NCBI RefSeq assembly: GCF_002813775.1
Contig: NZ_CP020370.1
Location: forward strand, 1,207,501 to 1,271,500
DNA length: 64,000 nucleotides
Direction: 5' to 3'
From: Candidatus Thiodictyon syntrophicum
GTDB lineage: Bacteria > Pseudomonadota > Gammaproteobacteria > Chromatiales > Chromatiaceae
The number at the start of each line of letters is the position of its first letter. Positions within the stretch are counted from its first letter, which is position 1. Shown piece by piece: positions 1-9,800 of the stretch. The position numbers and the translations under genes are program-made. Below the pieces are notes generated by a model. That model did no database searches. It was given only the letters and a program-made list of their open reading frames with translations, and was not told the origin of the DNA.

Positions 1-2
1 AT

Positions 3-1097
3 AATGCACTTTTTATCTACGTCGCCACCGAAGATCTGGACGATGCCTTCCGGCTGTTTACCATCCTCAACGACAGGGGGATTCCGCTTTCCAACAGCGA
101 CATTCTCAAGGCAAAGAACCTCGGCGAGATCAGCAGCGACAAGGAGTGCAGCAAATGGGCTACCTACTGGGAGGAAGTGGAAGGTGAGCTTGGGCGCGAC
201 GAATTTGATCGCTTCCTCTCGCTCGTCCGTACGATCTACGTTAAAGATAAAGCTCGCGAAGGGCTACTCAAGGAGTTCGATGAACGTATCTACGGTGCCA
301 AGCCTCGGCCATTGCTTGCGCTTGGAACTGCGACTTTTGAGGCAGTGAAGGCGTACAAGGATGCCTTTGATACGTCGATCTTGTTCGATAATTTGCCCGT
401 TAGTGTTGGCAATGCCTATCGTAATCGCATCAATGTGATGCGCCGTGGGTTACCTTCGACGGACTGGGTGCCGCCGGTGCTGGCCTGGTATCGCAAGTTC
501 GGCGTGACGAAGCTGCTGGAGTTCGTGGAGCGTGTCGACAATAAATTTTCCGCCGACTGGATCATGCAGCTCACGCCTACTCAGCGCATTAGCAACATGA
601 ATGAGGTGCTCAAGAGCATCGACTTGGCGCAGCAGCCGGATCAGTTGTTTACGAGCCAGGTGTTCGACTTCGACGCGACGCAGCTCATGACGTTGCTCAA
701 CGGCGACATTTATGGACGACGCTTTGCCAAGTATGTGTTACTTCGACTTGAGTATCTGCTTTCCGCCCATACAGCACAACTCAATCTGCCGGATGACATT
801 AGCGTGGAGCACATTTTGCCGCAAACGCCCGCTGACACGAGTCAATGGGTTCGGAAGTTCACCCAATCGGAGCGTGAAATCTGGCGACACCGGTTGGGCA
901 ACCTCATGCTCCTGTCGCGCCGCAAGAACGCATCCTTGGGTAACCTTGATTTTGCGGCAAAGAAAACCCGTTACTTTGAAGATCGGGTAGAGAGCCTTCC
1001 GAACTCGCAAAGAGTATTGATACTTAACCGCTTTGCATCGGCGGAATTGCAGGCGCGTCATCAAGACTTAATCGGGCGCCTTCAGTTATCCTACTAA
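3..1097 (+). CDS. GmrSD-like DUF262/DUF1524 protein, 3' part
   Basis: The reading frame is open from the first bases of the window, so the 5' end lies outside. The first visible residues (FTILNDRGIPLSNSDILKA) are the typical end of a DUF262 (ParB-like NTPase) domain. The last third holds the DUF1524 His-Asn nuclease signature: VEHILPQ followed about 35 residues later by HRLGNLMLLS. Proteins combining the two domains form the GmrSD family of type IV restriction enzymes, which cut modified phage DNA. About 364 residues are visible, including the whole C-terminal nuclease, and the stop is intact. It is followed at once by a relic of another anti-phage gene, so this edge looks like a decayed defence island. 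Family call is firm; the actual substrate is unknown. Confidence 0.85.
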   Translation, partial: NALFIYVATEDLDDAFRLFTILNDRGIPLSNSDILKAKNLGEISSDKECSKWATYWEEVEGELGRDEFDRFLSLVRTIYVKDKAREGLLKEFDERIYGAKPRPLLALGTATFEAVKAYKDAFDTSILFDNLPVSVGNAYRNRINVMRRGLPSTDWVPPVLAWYRKFGVTKLLEFVERVDNKFSADWIMQLTPTQRISNMNEVLKSIDLAQQPDQLFTSQVFDFDATQLMTLLNGDIYGRRFAKYVLLRLEYLLSAHTAQLNLPDDISVEHILPQTPADTSQWVRKFTQSEREIWRHRLGNLMLLSRRKNASLGNLDFAAKKTRYFEDRVESLPNSQRVLILNRFASAELQARHQDLIGRLQLSY

Positions 1098-1098
1098 T

Positions 1099-1625
1099 TG
1101 CCTCGGCGTAGGCCCTTGCCTCTGGCTGGTCTGCCGCAAGCGCGAGCCCGGCATCAAACCCGGCTGGGACAACCAGGTCTTGAAGGGCATGCAGATCAGC
1201 ATCACGCTGCGCCTGCGCGCCCTCTGGGGCGCGGGCATCCGCGGGCCGGACTTCGTGTGGGCGGCCACCGGGCCAGCCCTGGAGTCCTACTCGGGTTGCT
1301 GGAGCGTACCCTGGCCTCCGCCCCCTGGCCCTGCGATCTGGGCGGCGCGCCGGGGGTGCGGCTGCGGGTGGCCCCGCAGTCTGTCACGCGGCCTCCGCAG
1401 ATCGCCAATCCAGGCGGCCTCAGGCGGGCGGTGGCCGCGCTGGAGACCCATGAGGTCGTGGACCTGGCCGAGGCGATGGATGAGCTGATCAAGGCCGCCG
1501 TGGGCCACACCCTGCGCCTGTCCATGACGGTAGACCTGGACCGGGAGGGCGGGGTCTCGGAAGAGGCGTTGGCCGGGGTCAACGCGGTCTTGGGGAAGGT
1601 CAAGGCGGGGTGGGTGTTGCGCTAG
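1099..1625 (+). pseudogene. Relic joining DUF1156 methylase and DUF499 fragments
   Basis: Two different frames carry recognisable protein remains. Frame 1 (about 1111-1300) reads a stretch ending in GIRGPDFVWAATGPALESYS, the hallmark of DUF1156 adenine-specific DNA methylases, with WDNQVLKGMQ before it. From about 1300 homology moves to frame 3, ending in PPQIANPGGLRRAVAALE and a tail resembling the C-terminus of DUF499 ATPases, down to the stop at 1625. DUF1156 and DUF499 proteins are normally separate neighbours in the same anti-phage cluster. The simplest reading is a deletion that fused the middle of one gene to the end of the next. The DUF1156 part is convincing by motif; the DUF499 part is less certain. 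Confidence 0.65.
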
Positions 1626-1693
1626 CCTGGCTCGCGCCCTGCGAAGCGCGCGCCGCCGGCCGCATTGGTGAACACGACCCTGGGCGAGTTCAT

Positions 1694-2164
1694 CTATGAT
1701 GCCGCAACCTTCAAATAGGGGCGTAGCGCTAACGGAAACAACGGATCCTTGGTAATATCCAGAGTCGCCGGCTTGCCTCTGATCTTACCGTAATGTGAAT
1801 TCAGGCCGGCGATACATAACATCCTGCCGGAAACGGTCCCGGAGATCCCCCCGGTGCCGGCGGCCACCGGACTGACCACGCCATCTTGTACCAAGGGGAT
1901 GGCGGGGTTTTTTTGCGAGGCGATTTTCTGGTATTGCTTGATGTACTTGATTGTTTGCGGACCGCACATCCCGTCCATTGCCAGCGGTTGTTCACCCGGC
2001 GGCACATACTCGGCACTGCCTTCTCCGCATTCGGCCCGCACCCTCAGCAGAAACTGTACCAGCAACACATCGTCACGTTGATTCGGGGAGCCGACACCCA
2101 CCGGACGTTCCACTGAATAAAAAAGGTGGCTGCGCGGGTTGTCATCGATCAGATACACTCGGGC
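1694..2164 (-). CDS. Peptidoglycan-binding-like small protein
   Basis: A 156-residue protein with no signal peptide. The centre (DDVLLVQFLLRVRAEC ... MDGMCGPQTIKYIKQYQK) matches the pattern of PG_binding_1-type domains, in which a D-G-x-x-G-P-x-T segment links two helices. The start chosen is the ATG at 2164, which has GGAG 7 nt upstream; a GTG five codons earlier overlaps that ribosome site and is unlikely. Such short proteins often sit near tail-collar or contractile-system genes, but none adjoin it here. The cell target is unknown. It lies alone between a relic and an intergenic palindrome. Confidence 0.6.
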   Translation of the reverse strand, partial: ARVYLIDDNPRSHLFYSVERPVGVGSPNQRDDVLLVQFLLRVRAECGEGSAEYVPPGEQPLAMDGMCGPQTIKYIKQYQKIASQKNPAIPLVQDGVVSPVAAGTGGISGTVSGRMLCIAGLNSHYGKIRGKPATLDITKDPLFPLALRPYLKVAAS

Positions 2165-2402
2165 CATCGGTTTCTCCACTGGGATTGGTGGTGGTCACGC
2201 CCTGCGCGGCGGACATTCACAGCGTCGCCGACGCCGACAGCTTACCCCAAGCGTCCTGCGAATGACAGGCTCGGTGGTCCGGCCTTCTCTATCCGGCCGA
2301 GGCCCACGCCGAACTGATCGGCGGCCGGTGACGGCGCGATTCCTGATCGGGGCCCTGGCCTCCGGGCATGAAGCGAAGCTTGGGGACGAGTAACCTTCGG
2401 CC

Positions 2403-2540
2403 GGCCTTGATCATAACTCCGGCCACACGCCCTTGCGCCAACCCGTCGCGGCCTGGGGGCCGCTCCTACGCCGTAGGAGCGGCCCCCAGGCCGCGACGGA
2501 TGTCACCCGCGAGGTGGCCGGAATAATGATCAAGGCCCTG
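2403..2540. repeat. Palindromic dispersed repeat, copy E1
   Basis: A near-perfect 27-bp inverted repeat (2443-2469 and 2473-2499, 3-nt loop) forms a very stable hairpin with core GGGGGCCGCTCCTAC. It sits inside an outer inverted repeat GGCCTTGATCAT (near 2403 and 2528). Related copies lie at 27443-27510 (one arm only) and 31981-32094. The whole unit resembles a small non-coding mobile element or REP-type sequence. It fills most of the gap between the deaminase gene and the gene at 1694-2164; the rest of that gap shows nothing recognisable. Confidence 0.8.
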
Positions 2541-2550
2541 CCTGGTCTAT

Positions 2551-3042
2551 TCAGTACCGAATGCGATCGAGGTCAGCCACATAATCCTGCGCGACCGCGA
2601 ACGCCTCATCTCTGAGCAATTGCGTTTCCGGGACTTGTCGATCCTGGATCGGTTTGGAAATCTGTTGGTAAAACACGCGGTCGTCGAAGCCGACGGCGGC
2701 GGCGTCGGCGATGCTGAACCCATAGAAAACGCGATCGATGCCGGCCCAGTAGATGGCGCACAGGCACATGGGGCAGGGTTCGCCGGTGGTGTAGATGTCA
2801 CAGCCCTTGAGGTCGAAGGTCCGCAATCGCCGACCGGCGTCGCGAATGGCCGTGATTTCACCATGTGCGGTCGGGTCGCAGCCGGAAAGGACCTGGTTCC
2901 ACCCCTCCCCGACGATGACCCCGTCCTTGACGACCACGGCGCCGAAGGGCCCGCCATCGCCGGCCTTGACGCCTTGTCGGCTGAGTTCGATCGCCCGGCG
3001 CATGAAGGCTTCCGGCGACGCATGATGATCGGTGTTCGTCAT
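2551..3042 (-). CDS. guaD: Guanine deaminase-type nucleoside deaminase
   Basis: This 163-residue enzyme belongs to the cytidine/deoxycytidylate deaminase fold. The zinc site is visible: TAHGE, with the catalytic Glu, at about residues 58-62 and EPCPMC at about 88-93. It follows Bacillus GuaD closely through GGPFGAVVVKDG, AIYWAGIDRVFYGFS and the domain-swap C-terminus ending in RIRY, so guanine to xanthine deamination is the likely reaction, in purine salvage. Length is normal for GuaD. It is a single gene on the minus strand. Other small nucleoside deaminases cannot be fully excluded by eye. Confidence 0.85.
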   Translation of the reverse strand: MTNTDHHASPEAFMRRAIELSRQGVKAGDGGPFGAVVVKDGVIVGEGWNQVLSGCDPTAHGEITAIRDAGRRLRTFDLKGCDIYTTGEPCPMCLCAIYWAGIDRVFYGFSIADAAAVGFDDRVFYQQISKPIQDRQVPETQLLRDEAFAVAQDYVADLDRIRY

Positions 3043-3129
3043 TGCAGTCTTCCTCTGGTTGCGTGATCGATCGACACTCGGCTCCCTGGTTAATACCGCC
3101 AGGCGGCTCTGCTCGGACCATTGGCCTTG

Positions 3130-3279
3130 GGGTGCGCCGCCTGTACCTTGAGCGGCGGCGGTTGAACGAAGCGGCCTGAGCCTTGGCCACCGCCGCGGTG
3201 CGCGCGGCGCACCCTACGCGCACCGGGTCGGCCAATGATACAGGGGCCGAAATGTCGGGTTACGCTGCGCTAACCCGAC
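3130..3279. repeat. Intergenic inverted repeats upstream of guaD
   Basis: Two palindromes: GGGTGCGCCGC (3130-3140) with its complement at 3204-3214, and GTCGGGTTA (3254-3262) with TAACCCGAC (3271-3279). The second is almost identical to a copy at 56433-56458 and is a common REP-type palindrome. Between them no gene is seen. Confidence 0.6.
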
Positions 3280-3293
3280 CTGCGCCTGCGCCG

Positions 3294-5834
3294 CTAGCCG
3301 CGCCCGTGCGTTGCTGTCAGTGCATAGACCGCGTCGGGCCAGCGTACCGCGGTGACTCCTTGCAGGCCGGCCAGGATGCGCTCGGTCAGGGCGCTATCGA
3401 CTTGGTGTCCGTTTCCGGGGGTGGGGGCGGCCGCAACCGGCGTCCGCAGGTTCCGGGCGATGGCCGTGAGGCCGTCTGAGACCCCGCGGGATTGGGCCAG
3501 GGCCTCATAAAGCGCGTCCTGGGAGAGGCAGTGGAGGAAGGCCGCCACCACTGCGCCCTCCGCGTCGGTCCCGCGATGACCGGGCGCGATGACCAGTTCA
3601 AGCCAATCCAGCACCGCGGTGCCCAGACCGATGCTGTGCAGGTCGGCGAAGGTCCGCGGCCAGCGCGCCCGGGGGGTGCGGCGCAACCAGGTGCAGAGGG
3701 CGAGCGGTGTCAGCCCCGGGGCTTCGTCGGCCGCTGCGGCACGGCTTGGGAGTGGGGAGGCCAGCGGGGGTGGGGGGGCTACCGGATCGTAGGGGGCTGA
3801 CGGAGTCTCGGGGATCTCCAGATAGTCCAAATCGCCTTTTTCCACGTAGGGCGCTGCCCCCTGGGGGGCGGGCGACGACTCGGCGACGCTGAAACAGATG
3901 GCCTCATCGGGAGGCGGGGGGGCGCTCAGGTCGGCTTGTCGGCGCAGGAAGGCGGGGATGTCCACATAGGCCAGGTCGGACGACGGCTCGCAAAGGACCG
4001 TTGCACCCTCATCGACGCGGTCTCCCGCGCTTGGACGCGCCCAGCCGCTCCCCATCACCGATCCCGTTCCCCCCCAGCCGGCCGGGAGCATCTGTGTGAC
4101 CTGGTGAAGCTCCGGCATCTGCGTCGGCGCCTCCCCCGCGGCCCGCGCCTGGACCAGCAGGAAATTGGTGCGGTCCGTGACCAATTGGTAGGCGACGGCC
4201 AACGCGATGGCCTGCGTCGCGGTCGTATCCGCCGCCGCCAGGGCCTGGATACGCGCCGCGGCGGCGACCCGCGCCAGGTCGGCGCCCGCGCCCGGTTGAG
4301 GTTCCTCGGGGGCCGGTCCCGCCGCAAAATCGGCGCGTGCGATCTCGGTCAGCGCGGCACCGGGTGCCGGTGCACCGAGCAGGCGGACCGCACCGACCGG
4401 TACCTGTCCCAGCCAGGCGAAGGCGTCGACGGTGTCTCCATCGAAGACGGCCGTCCCCAGGGGCGAAACCCACCCGGGCGTCACGCCCTCCGGCCAGACC
4501 AGGGTCAGGTCGGTCAGGCGCGGCGAGCGCAGGCGCGCGAACATCCGCAGCACGGCGGGCTCCACCGCCTCACCCGGGGCCACGAAGTCGCAGGCGCCGG
4601 CGGTCGCCTCGGCCAGGCGGCGCAGGTGGCCGGCCGCCGGGCTGGCGCCGATCCCGACGGCAAAGACCCGGTGGCCGGTCCCGCGGACCGCGGCGATGGT
4701 GTGCTCGATCGCCTCGATCTCCCCATCCGTGACCAGCAGCAGGTCGCTCGCCCCGCCGTGGGCCAGGGCGCAGGTGGACTCCAGGGCGCGCGCCATCTCG
4801 GTGCCGCCCAGGTCCGCCTCCAGGGCGCCGATCCAGCGTTGGGCCGCGAGGCGGGTCGTCTCGGTCAGGGTCCACAGGCCGCGGGAGCGATGCTCGACCT
4901 GGCTGCCGAAGCGCGACAGGCAGAAGCGGTCGGCCGCCCCCAACTGACCCAGGACCGCCTGCAGGGCGCGCCGGGCGGCGGCGATGCTGTCGCCCGCCAT
5001 AGACCCGGAGCAGTCCACCAGGACCTTCACGGCCAGGGCGGTGCGGGCCGGCAGGCGCGGACAGAAGCTCGCCAGCACGACGACGGGGTCGTCCGCCGCC
5101 GGGTCCGGCGCCATCACCACGACGCCGGCCTGCGCGAGGCGGTCGACCACCAGCACGAAGTCCCGGTCCAGGGCGCCCTGCCGGGCCAGCGTGACGGTCA
5201 AGACCTCGCCCCCGGCGGTCCGGTCCAGGCCCACGGCGATCGGGTGGCTGGGGGAGGCGACCCGGGCGCGCGCCAGTTCGCCATGCAGACACAGGCGCAG
5301 GTCGAAGGGGTAGGCGGCCAGCGGGTCGAACGCCAAGGCCTGATGGGGCTGCAGGCCGCCGTCGCGTACCGGGTCCCCATAGCGCGGGGCGATCAGGGTC
5401 GGGATCAGCAGGCGCAGACCGCCCTGCTCGAAGGCAAGGACCTGCGCATAGCGCAGCGTCACCAGACAGGTCTCCCCGGCCAGCAGGTTGCCCAGGTTCA
5501 GGCTGTAGCTCCCGTCCGGGTTGCGCTCCAGCATGATCGCGGCCTGGCCGGCGCACAGGGCCTCCTCGTAGCGCGCCTCCGCCTGGCGCTTCTCGACCAC
5601 GGACCCGGTCAGGCGCTGCCCGCCGAGGATGACCTCGACCCCCAGAAGGACGGCGCCGCAGGGCAGCGGGAAGCGGTAGACGACCTCGCTGTTGGTCGCG
5701 GCCGTATTGCGGAAGCGTTGCTCAACCGTCAGCGTCAGCAGCAGGCCCCGCAGGTCGCCGGCGGCGCGCACGCCCTCCAGCATCGCCGGCTCCCCGCCCC
5801 TGGTCTCCAAACGCGCGCACTGGTGCTGTTGCAT
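3294..5834 (-). CDS. VIT and VWA domain protein
   Basis: An 846-residue protein. Residues about 10-140 form a VIT domain (VEQRFRNTAATNSEVVYRFPLP, GSVVEKRQAEARYEEA). Residues about 265-430 form a von Willebrand A domain with an intact metal site beginning VDCSGSMAGDS (DxSxS). The C-terminal 350 residues are proline- and acid-rich, with two short similar motifs (LAYVDIPAFL and LDYLEIPETP), then a helical end. VIT+VWA proteins resemble inter-alpha-trypsin inhibitor heavy chains and bind protein ligands; no signal peptide is evident, so the location is unclear. The start is the ATG at 5834; the open frame extends further upstream, but that part is antisense to another gene and shows no homology. 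A truncated MerR-like gene ends 14 bp upstream, suggesting a former operon. Confidence 0.8.
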   Translation of the reverse strand: MQQHQCARLETRGGEPAMLEGVRAAGDLRGLLLTLTVEQRFRNTAATNSEVVYRFPLPCGAVLLGVEVILGGQRLTGSVVEKRQAEARYEEALCAGQAAIMLERNPDGSYSLNLGNLLAGETCLVTLRYAQVLAFEQGGLRLLIPTLIAPRYGDPVRDGGLQPHQALAFDPLAAYPFDLRLCLHGELARARVASPSHPIAVGLDRTAGGEVLTVTLARQGALDRDFVLVVDRLAQAGVVVMAPDPAADDPVVVLASFCPRLPARTALAVKVLVDCSGSMAGDSIAAARRALQAVLGQLGAADRFCLSRFGSQVEHRSRGLWTLTETTRLAAQRWIGALEADLGGTEMARALESTCALAHGGASDLLLVTDGEIEAIEHTIAAVRGTGHRVFAVGIGASPAAGHLRRLAEATAGACDFVAPGEAVEPAVLRMFARLRSPRLTDLTLVWPEGVTPGWVSPLGTAVFDGDTVDAFAWLGQVPVGAVRLLGAPAPGAALTEIARADFAAGPAPEEPQPGAGADLARVAAAARIQALAAADTTATQAIALAVAYQLVTDRTNFLLVQARAAGEAPTQMPELHQVTQMLPAGWGGTGSVMGSGWARPSAGDRVDEGATVLCEPSSDLAYVDIPAFLRRQADLSAPPPPDEAICFSVAESSPAPQGAAPYVEKGDLDYLEIPETPSAPYDPVAPPPPLASPLPSRAAAADEAPGLTPLALCTWLRRTPRARWPRTFADLHSIGLGTAVLDWLELVIAPGHRGTDAEGAVVAAFLHCLSQDALYEALAQSRGVSDGLTAIARNLRTPVAAAPTPGNGHQVDSALTERILAGLQGVTAVRWPDAVYALTATHGRG

Positions 5835-5848
5835 CGTCTGCCTCTGCC

Positions 5849-6125
5849 TTACGGTTGTCGTTCTGTTTGCGGTGCCGCCCCCGGCGGCGGCGCGCTGACG
5901 GCGGCGAAGGCCGCCATTGCGCCCTTGACGAAGGCGCGCACCTGTTCGGGTGTCAGACCCACCCGAGCCGGGTCTATCACCACCTCGATCCCATCGGTAA
6001 CGGCCAGGTGGCTGCATACCGTGACCGACCCCAGGCTCCGGGGCCGGGGCGGCACGGGCGGCGGCTCGCCGTGCAACAGGGCGCCGATCCGTTCCAGCGA
6101 CACCCCCGCCGCCGTCCACTTCTTG
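5849..6125 (-). pseudogene. MerR-type regulator, C-terminal fragment
   Basis: The frame reads KKWTAAGVSLERIGALLHG and then TVCSHLAVTDGIEVVIDPAR, ending in a short proline-rich tail. This matches the second half of small MerR-like helix-turn-helix proteins; the DNA-binding N-terminus is missing. The homologous part stops at a CCCCGGC-AAA-GCCGGGG palindrome at 6134-6150. The fragment ends 14 bp before the VIT/VWA gene, which it may once have regulated. Family call is by motif only. Confidence 0.55.
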
Positions 6126-6133
6126 AGCTGTCT

Positions 6134-6150
6134 CCCCGGCAAAGCCGGGG
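6134..6150. repeat. Short perfect palindrome at MerR breakpoint
   Basis: CCCCGGC, 3-nt loop AAA, GCCGGGG. It marks where the MerR-like coding sequence breaks off. No T-run follows, so it is not a good terminator; it may be a REP copy or the end of an inserted element. Confidence 0.6.
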
Positions 6151-6192
6151 GATTTGCCGGATTGGTTAAGTGTGAGTTTGATCGGGGTCGGC

Positions 6193-6744
6193 TCACCGGT
6201 GACCCCATCGCCGTGCGCGGACCTTGAGCCCGACGGCAAACGCCAGCAGCGAGACGAGCCAAGGCTCGGGCTCCGGGACCAGGGTCAAGTTTTGTGTGGT
6301 GAGGGCGATGGGACCGGTGTCGCCGCCCAGATTGCCGATGCCGTTGAAGAGGCCCAGGTCGTTTGGGTCCAGCCCGAACCCCGGGGTGAAGGCGATGCTG
6401 TCGCCGTTCCTGGTGCCGCCGAGTTCCAGCCCGGCGAACAGGTCCGGCTCCGGGGTCAGGTTATCCCCATAGAACCAGGCCCCTTGCCCGGTGACATCGG
6501 CCAGGGTGAAGTTGGTGCCGTCGAAGCTGAAGTTGAAGGCGGTAAAGTCGGCGAGCCCGACAACGCCGCCATCCGCGTGGTCGCCGGTGCCCCAGACGAC
6601 GGCGGCGGCATCGAAGGTGGCGCTGCCGCTGCCGTAAGGCCCGACGGCGATGGCGTAGGTCAGGAGCCGCGCCTGCGCCGGGCTGGCCAGGAGGGCGGAC
6701 AGGGCGAGCGCGGCGACGAGGCGGTGGTGGTTCTGGGTGCGCAT
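6193..6744 (-). CDS. PEP-CTERM sorting domain protein
   Basis: A 183-residue exported protein. The N-terminus MRTQNHHRLVAALALSALL followed by ASPAQA is a clear signal peptide. The body is a glycine- and asparagine-rich beta-type domain (YAIAVGPYGSGSATFDAAAV). The C-terminus VPEPEPWLVSLLAFAVGLK then RARR is a PEP-CTERM tag: PEP motif, hydrophobic helix, basic end. In Gram-negative bacteria such tags are recognised by exosortase and tied to extracellular polysaccharide production. No exosortase gene is in the window. The ATG at 6744 has GGAG 9 nt upstream. It lies downstream of the giant RCC1 protein on the same strand. Confidence 0.8.
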   Translation of the reverse strand: MRTQNHHRLVAALALSALLASPAQARLLTYAIAVGPYGSGSATFDAAAVVWGTGDHADGGVVGLADFTAFNFSFDGTNFTLADVTGQGAWFYGDNLTPEPDLFAGLELGGTRNGDSIAFTPGFGLDPNDLGLFNGIGNLGGDTGPIALTTQNLTLVPEPEPWLVSLLAFAVGLKVRARRWGHR

Positions 6745-6841
6745 GGATCTGGTCTCCGGTGAAGGTGGGGTTGGCCCGGGTGAGGCGGACACGCACAGCC
6801 CCCGCGGTCCCGCGACCCGCGGGGGCTGATCGGTTGCGGCC

Positions 6842-9800
6842 TCAGAAGTGGAAGTTGGCCGGGACGCACAGGGTTGCGGCAGTGACCCCCGGGCCCTTCA
6901 CCAGGGCATAGATGCCGGCGGCCAGACCCCCTGGGCCGTCCTTGTCCAGGAACAGGTAGGCCCCGCCGGTCACGCCCTGGCAGAGGATGCGGCCGGCCCC
7001 CAGCGGGTCGCTGCCAGTGTAGCCCAGGGACGAGAGGACTTGGTGCAGGTCCAACCGGTCTTCGCCCGGCGTGAAGTCATTGATCACGTCGCTGTCGGGA
7101 TAGTAGCCCCAGACCACCGTATCCCGTCCGGGCCCCAGGGTGATGACCTGGCGCCCGGGGCTGGAGACGATGGTGTCGTCCCCGGCCCCGGCCTGGACGC
7201 TCAGGTTGTTGCGCTGGGTGACGATCCAGTCGGCCCCGCCGTCGCCGGTCACGGCCGCCGCGGCGGCGAGCGTCTGCTCGTAGGCCCCGATATCCACCGT
7301 GCCCTGCTGGACGCGCTGGTTGCCGCCGAGGTCGGTGGTCAGCCCGGCCGCCGCCGCGGCGGCATTGCTGCCGGCGTTGAGCGCGGCGGAGGCGGCGCTG
7401 CCCAGGTGCAGGTCACCATTGCCGGGGTCGACGAAGAGTGGGTCGGCGTCCCGATTGCCGCCGCCGTCGATCCCGGCGCTGCCGTTCCAGCCTGAGCCAC
7501 CTGAACCGCGCACCAGGCTGTTGGCGAAGGAGACCCTGGCGCCAATGATATCGGCGAGCCGGACCTCGCTTGGCACGTTGCCCCAGAGGACGGAGTTGAC
7601 CACCAGGACGTTGCCCTGCGCGTACAGCGCACCTCCGCTGTCGCTGGCGCTGTTGGCCCCGAGGCTGATGTGGGTCGCCCGAATGTTGCCGCCGGTCTGG
7701 AACAGGGCGCCGCCCCAACGAGCGGCATTGCCGGCAAAGACGCTGTTCCTCATCTGGAGGTCGCCCAGGGCATAAAGCGCTCCGCCAAACGAGGCGGCGC
7801 GGTTGCCAAGGAAGCGCATGTTGGACAACACCGGGGCGCCACCCGCGTCGGCAAGCCAACCGCCGCCTTCGCTGTCCGGGCCGAACTGATAACCCTCTAT
7901 CACCATGCCTCTGGTCGCGTCGCCCCCGGTGATGACGAAGCCGTCCACCACCGTATGGTCGCTGACCGCCCAGGTCAGGACGACGTGGGTGCTGTTGGTC
8001 CCGACGATCTGATCGGCGCGCTCGTCGATCCAATTCCCATCGGTGTTGATGTCATCCTGCCCGATATCCCCGCTCAGGACCGTGCGGTTGCGATTCCAGT
8101 TGCGTTGCCCGAGCGCGGTCTCGTGACCGGCAAAGCCGCCCCAGACCTGGACCGCGGAGGGGATCTCGAAGGTTGCCGCCGGGTCGCCGGTGTCCGCGCC
8201 GCCGCGTTGGTCCGGGTAATAGACCCCCTTCGCCACCCACAGGTCATCCCCGGCCCGGGCGCTGTCGAGCGCGTCGCCGAGGCTTGCGAAGGCGTTGGCC
8301 CAATCGCTGCCGTCGCCGACACCGCCGCTCACGGCGGCATTCACATAGAGGCGCCGCTCGCAGACATCGCCGACCCGGTCGCCGTCGCTGTCGAGTTGAT
8401 CCGGGTTGAAGATCGCCGGGCAGTTGTCCGTGGCGTCGGCGATTCCATCGTTGTCGTCGTCCAGGTCGGCGTGGTCGCCGATCCCGTCGCCGTCGGCGTC
8501 CGTCTGCTCGGTCGCATCGAACGGGAAGGCATCCTGGGCATCCGGCATGCCGTCGTTGTCGTCGTCCGGATCGCAGGCGTCGCCGTTCGCGTCCGTGTCA
8601 TGGTTGGCCTGGTCCGCGTTGGGGTCGGTCGGGCAGTTGTCGATTGAATCGGCGACGCCGTCGCCGTCGCCATCGACCAATGGCTCGATCACCAGGGTGT
8701 AATCGCCCTCCGTCATGAGCGGGTAGGGCGGCGCGTCGGTCGCGCGAATGCGGAAGGTGTAGGTTCCCGCGGCGGTTGGCGTGCCCCTGAGCGCCCCGTC
8801 GCTCCCGAGTGTCAGGCCAGGGGGCAGGTCGCCGGCCATGACCGCGAAGGCGAGCGGCAACTGACGCCAGTAGTTCAACCGGAAGTCGAGCGCATAGGGC
8901 ACCTGAGCCATCCCGGCCGGCAGGCAGCAGGCGGGGTCGATCACGAGCGGACGTCTATTGTTGCCCCAGCAGGCCAGGAAACCGTCGGTGCGGATGGCGC
9001 AACTGAAATTATCCTCATTGGCGCTGGCCTGGATGAAGGTGCCGGTGGGCGGTGTGGACTCGCCGTTGGCGTTGCTGCCCCAGCAGGCGAGGGTGCCGTC
9101 CGCGCGCACCCCGCAGGCATGCCAGACGCCCGAACTCGCCTGGCTGAAGGCGTCGGGTGGGGGCGTCGCCTGACCGTACTGGTTGACGCCCCAACAGGTG
9201 AGGGTGCCATCGGCACGCGCACCGCATCTGCCCCCCTGACCCACTTGGCTATAGATGCCGGCCGGGGGGGTCGACTCACCGTTAAAATTTTCTCCCCAGC
9301 AGGCCAGGGTCCCGTCCGTGCGCACCGCGCAGGTATGTCCGTCCCCCGCGCTCACCTGGCGGAAGGTACCGGCAGGGGGCGAGACCCTGCCGTAATTGCC
9401 GCTCCCCCAACAGGCGAGAGTCCAATCGGTGCGCACCGCGCAGGTGTGCCAAAAGCCCGCGCTGACCTGGCGGAAGGTGCCGGCAGGGGGCGAGGCCTCG
9501 CCGTAAAAATTCCTTCCCCAGCAGGCGAGGCTGCCGTCCGTACGCACCCCGCACCCGTGGTAGGCGCCCGTCGCGACCTGACGGAAGGTGCCGGTGGGGA
9601 ATTGCATTTCGCCGAATATGTCTGTTCCGCCCCAGCAGCCAAGGGTGCCGTCGGGATTTGTCGCGCAATAGTACCGCCAGCGCGCATCGAGCAAGGCCGT
9701 CGCGATCTGCGGTACGCTCGGGTCGAGCGGGAAGGCGTCGACGCTGTCGTCGAAGCCGTCGTCGTCGTCGTCGAGGTCGGCCACGTTGCCGATGTCGTCA

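Noticed and set aside
3936-6227. 763-residue open frame opposite the VIT/VWA gene
   Set aside because: Composition (Gly/Arg/Gln/Ala) is typical of antisense shadow frames; the VIT and VWA motifs are on the minus strand.
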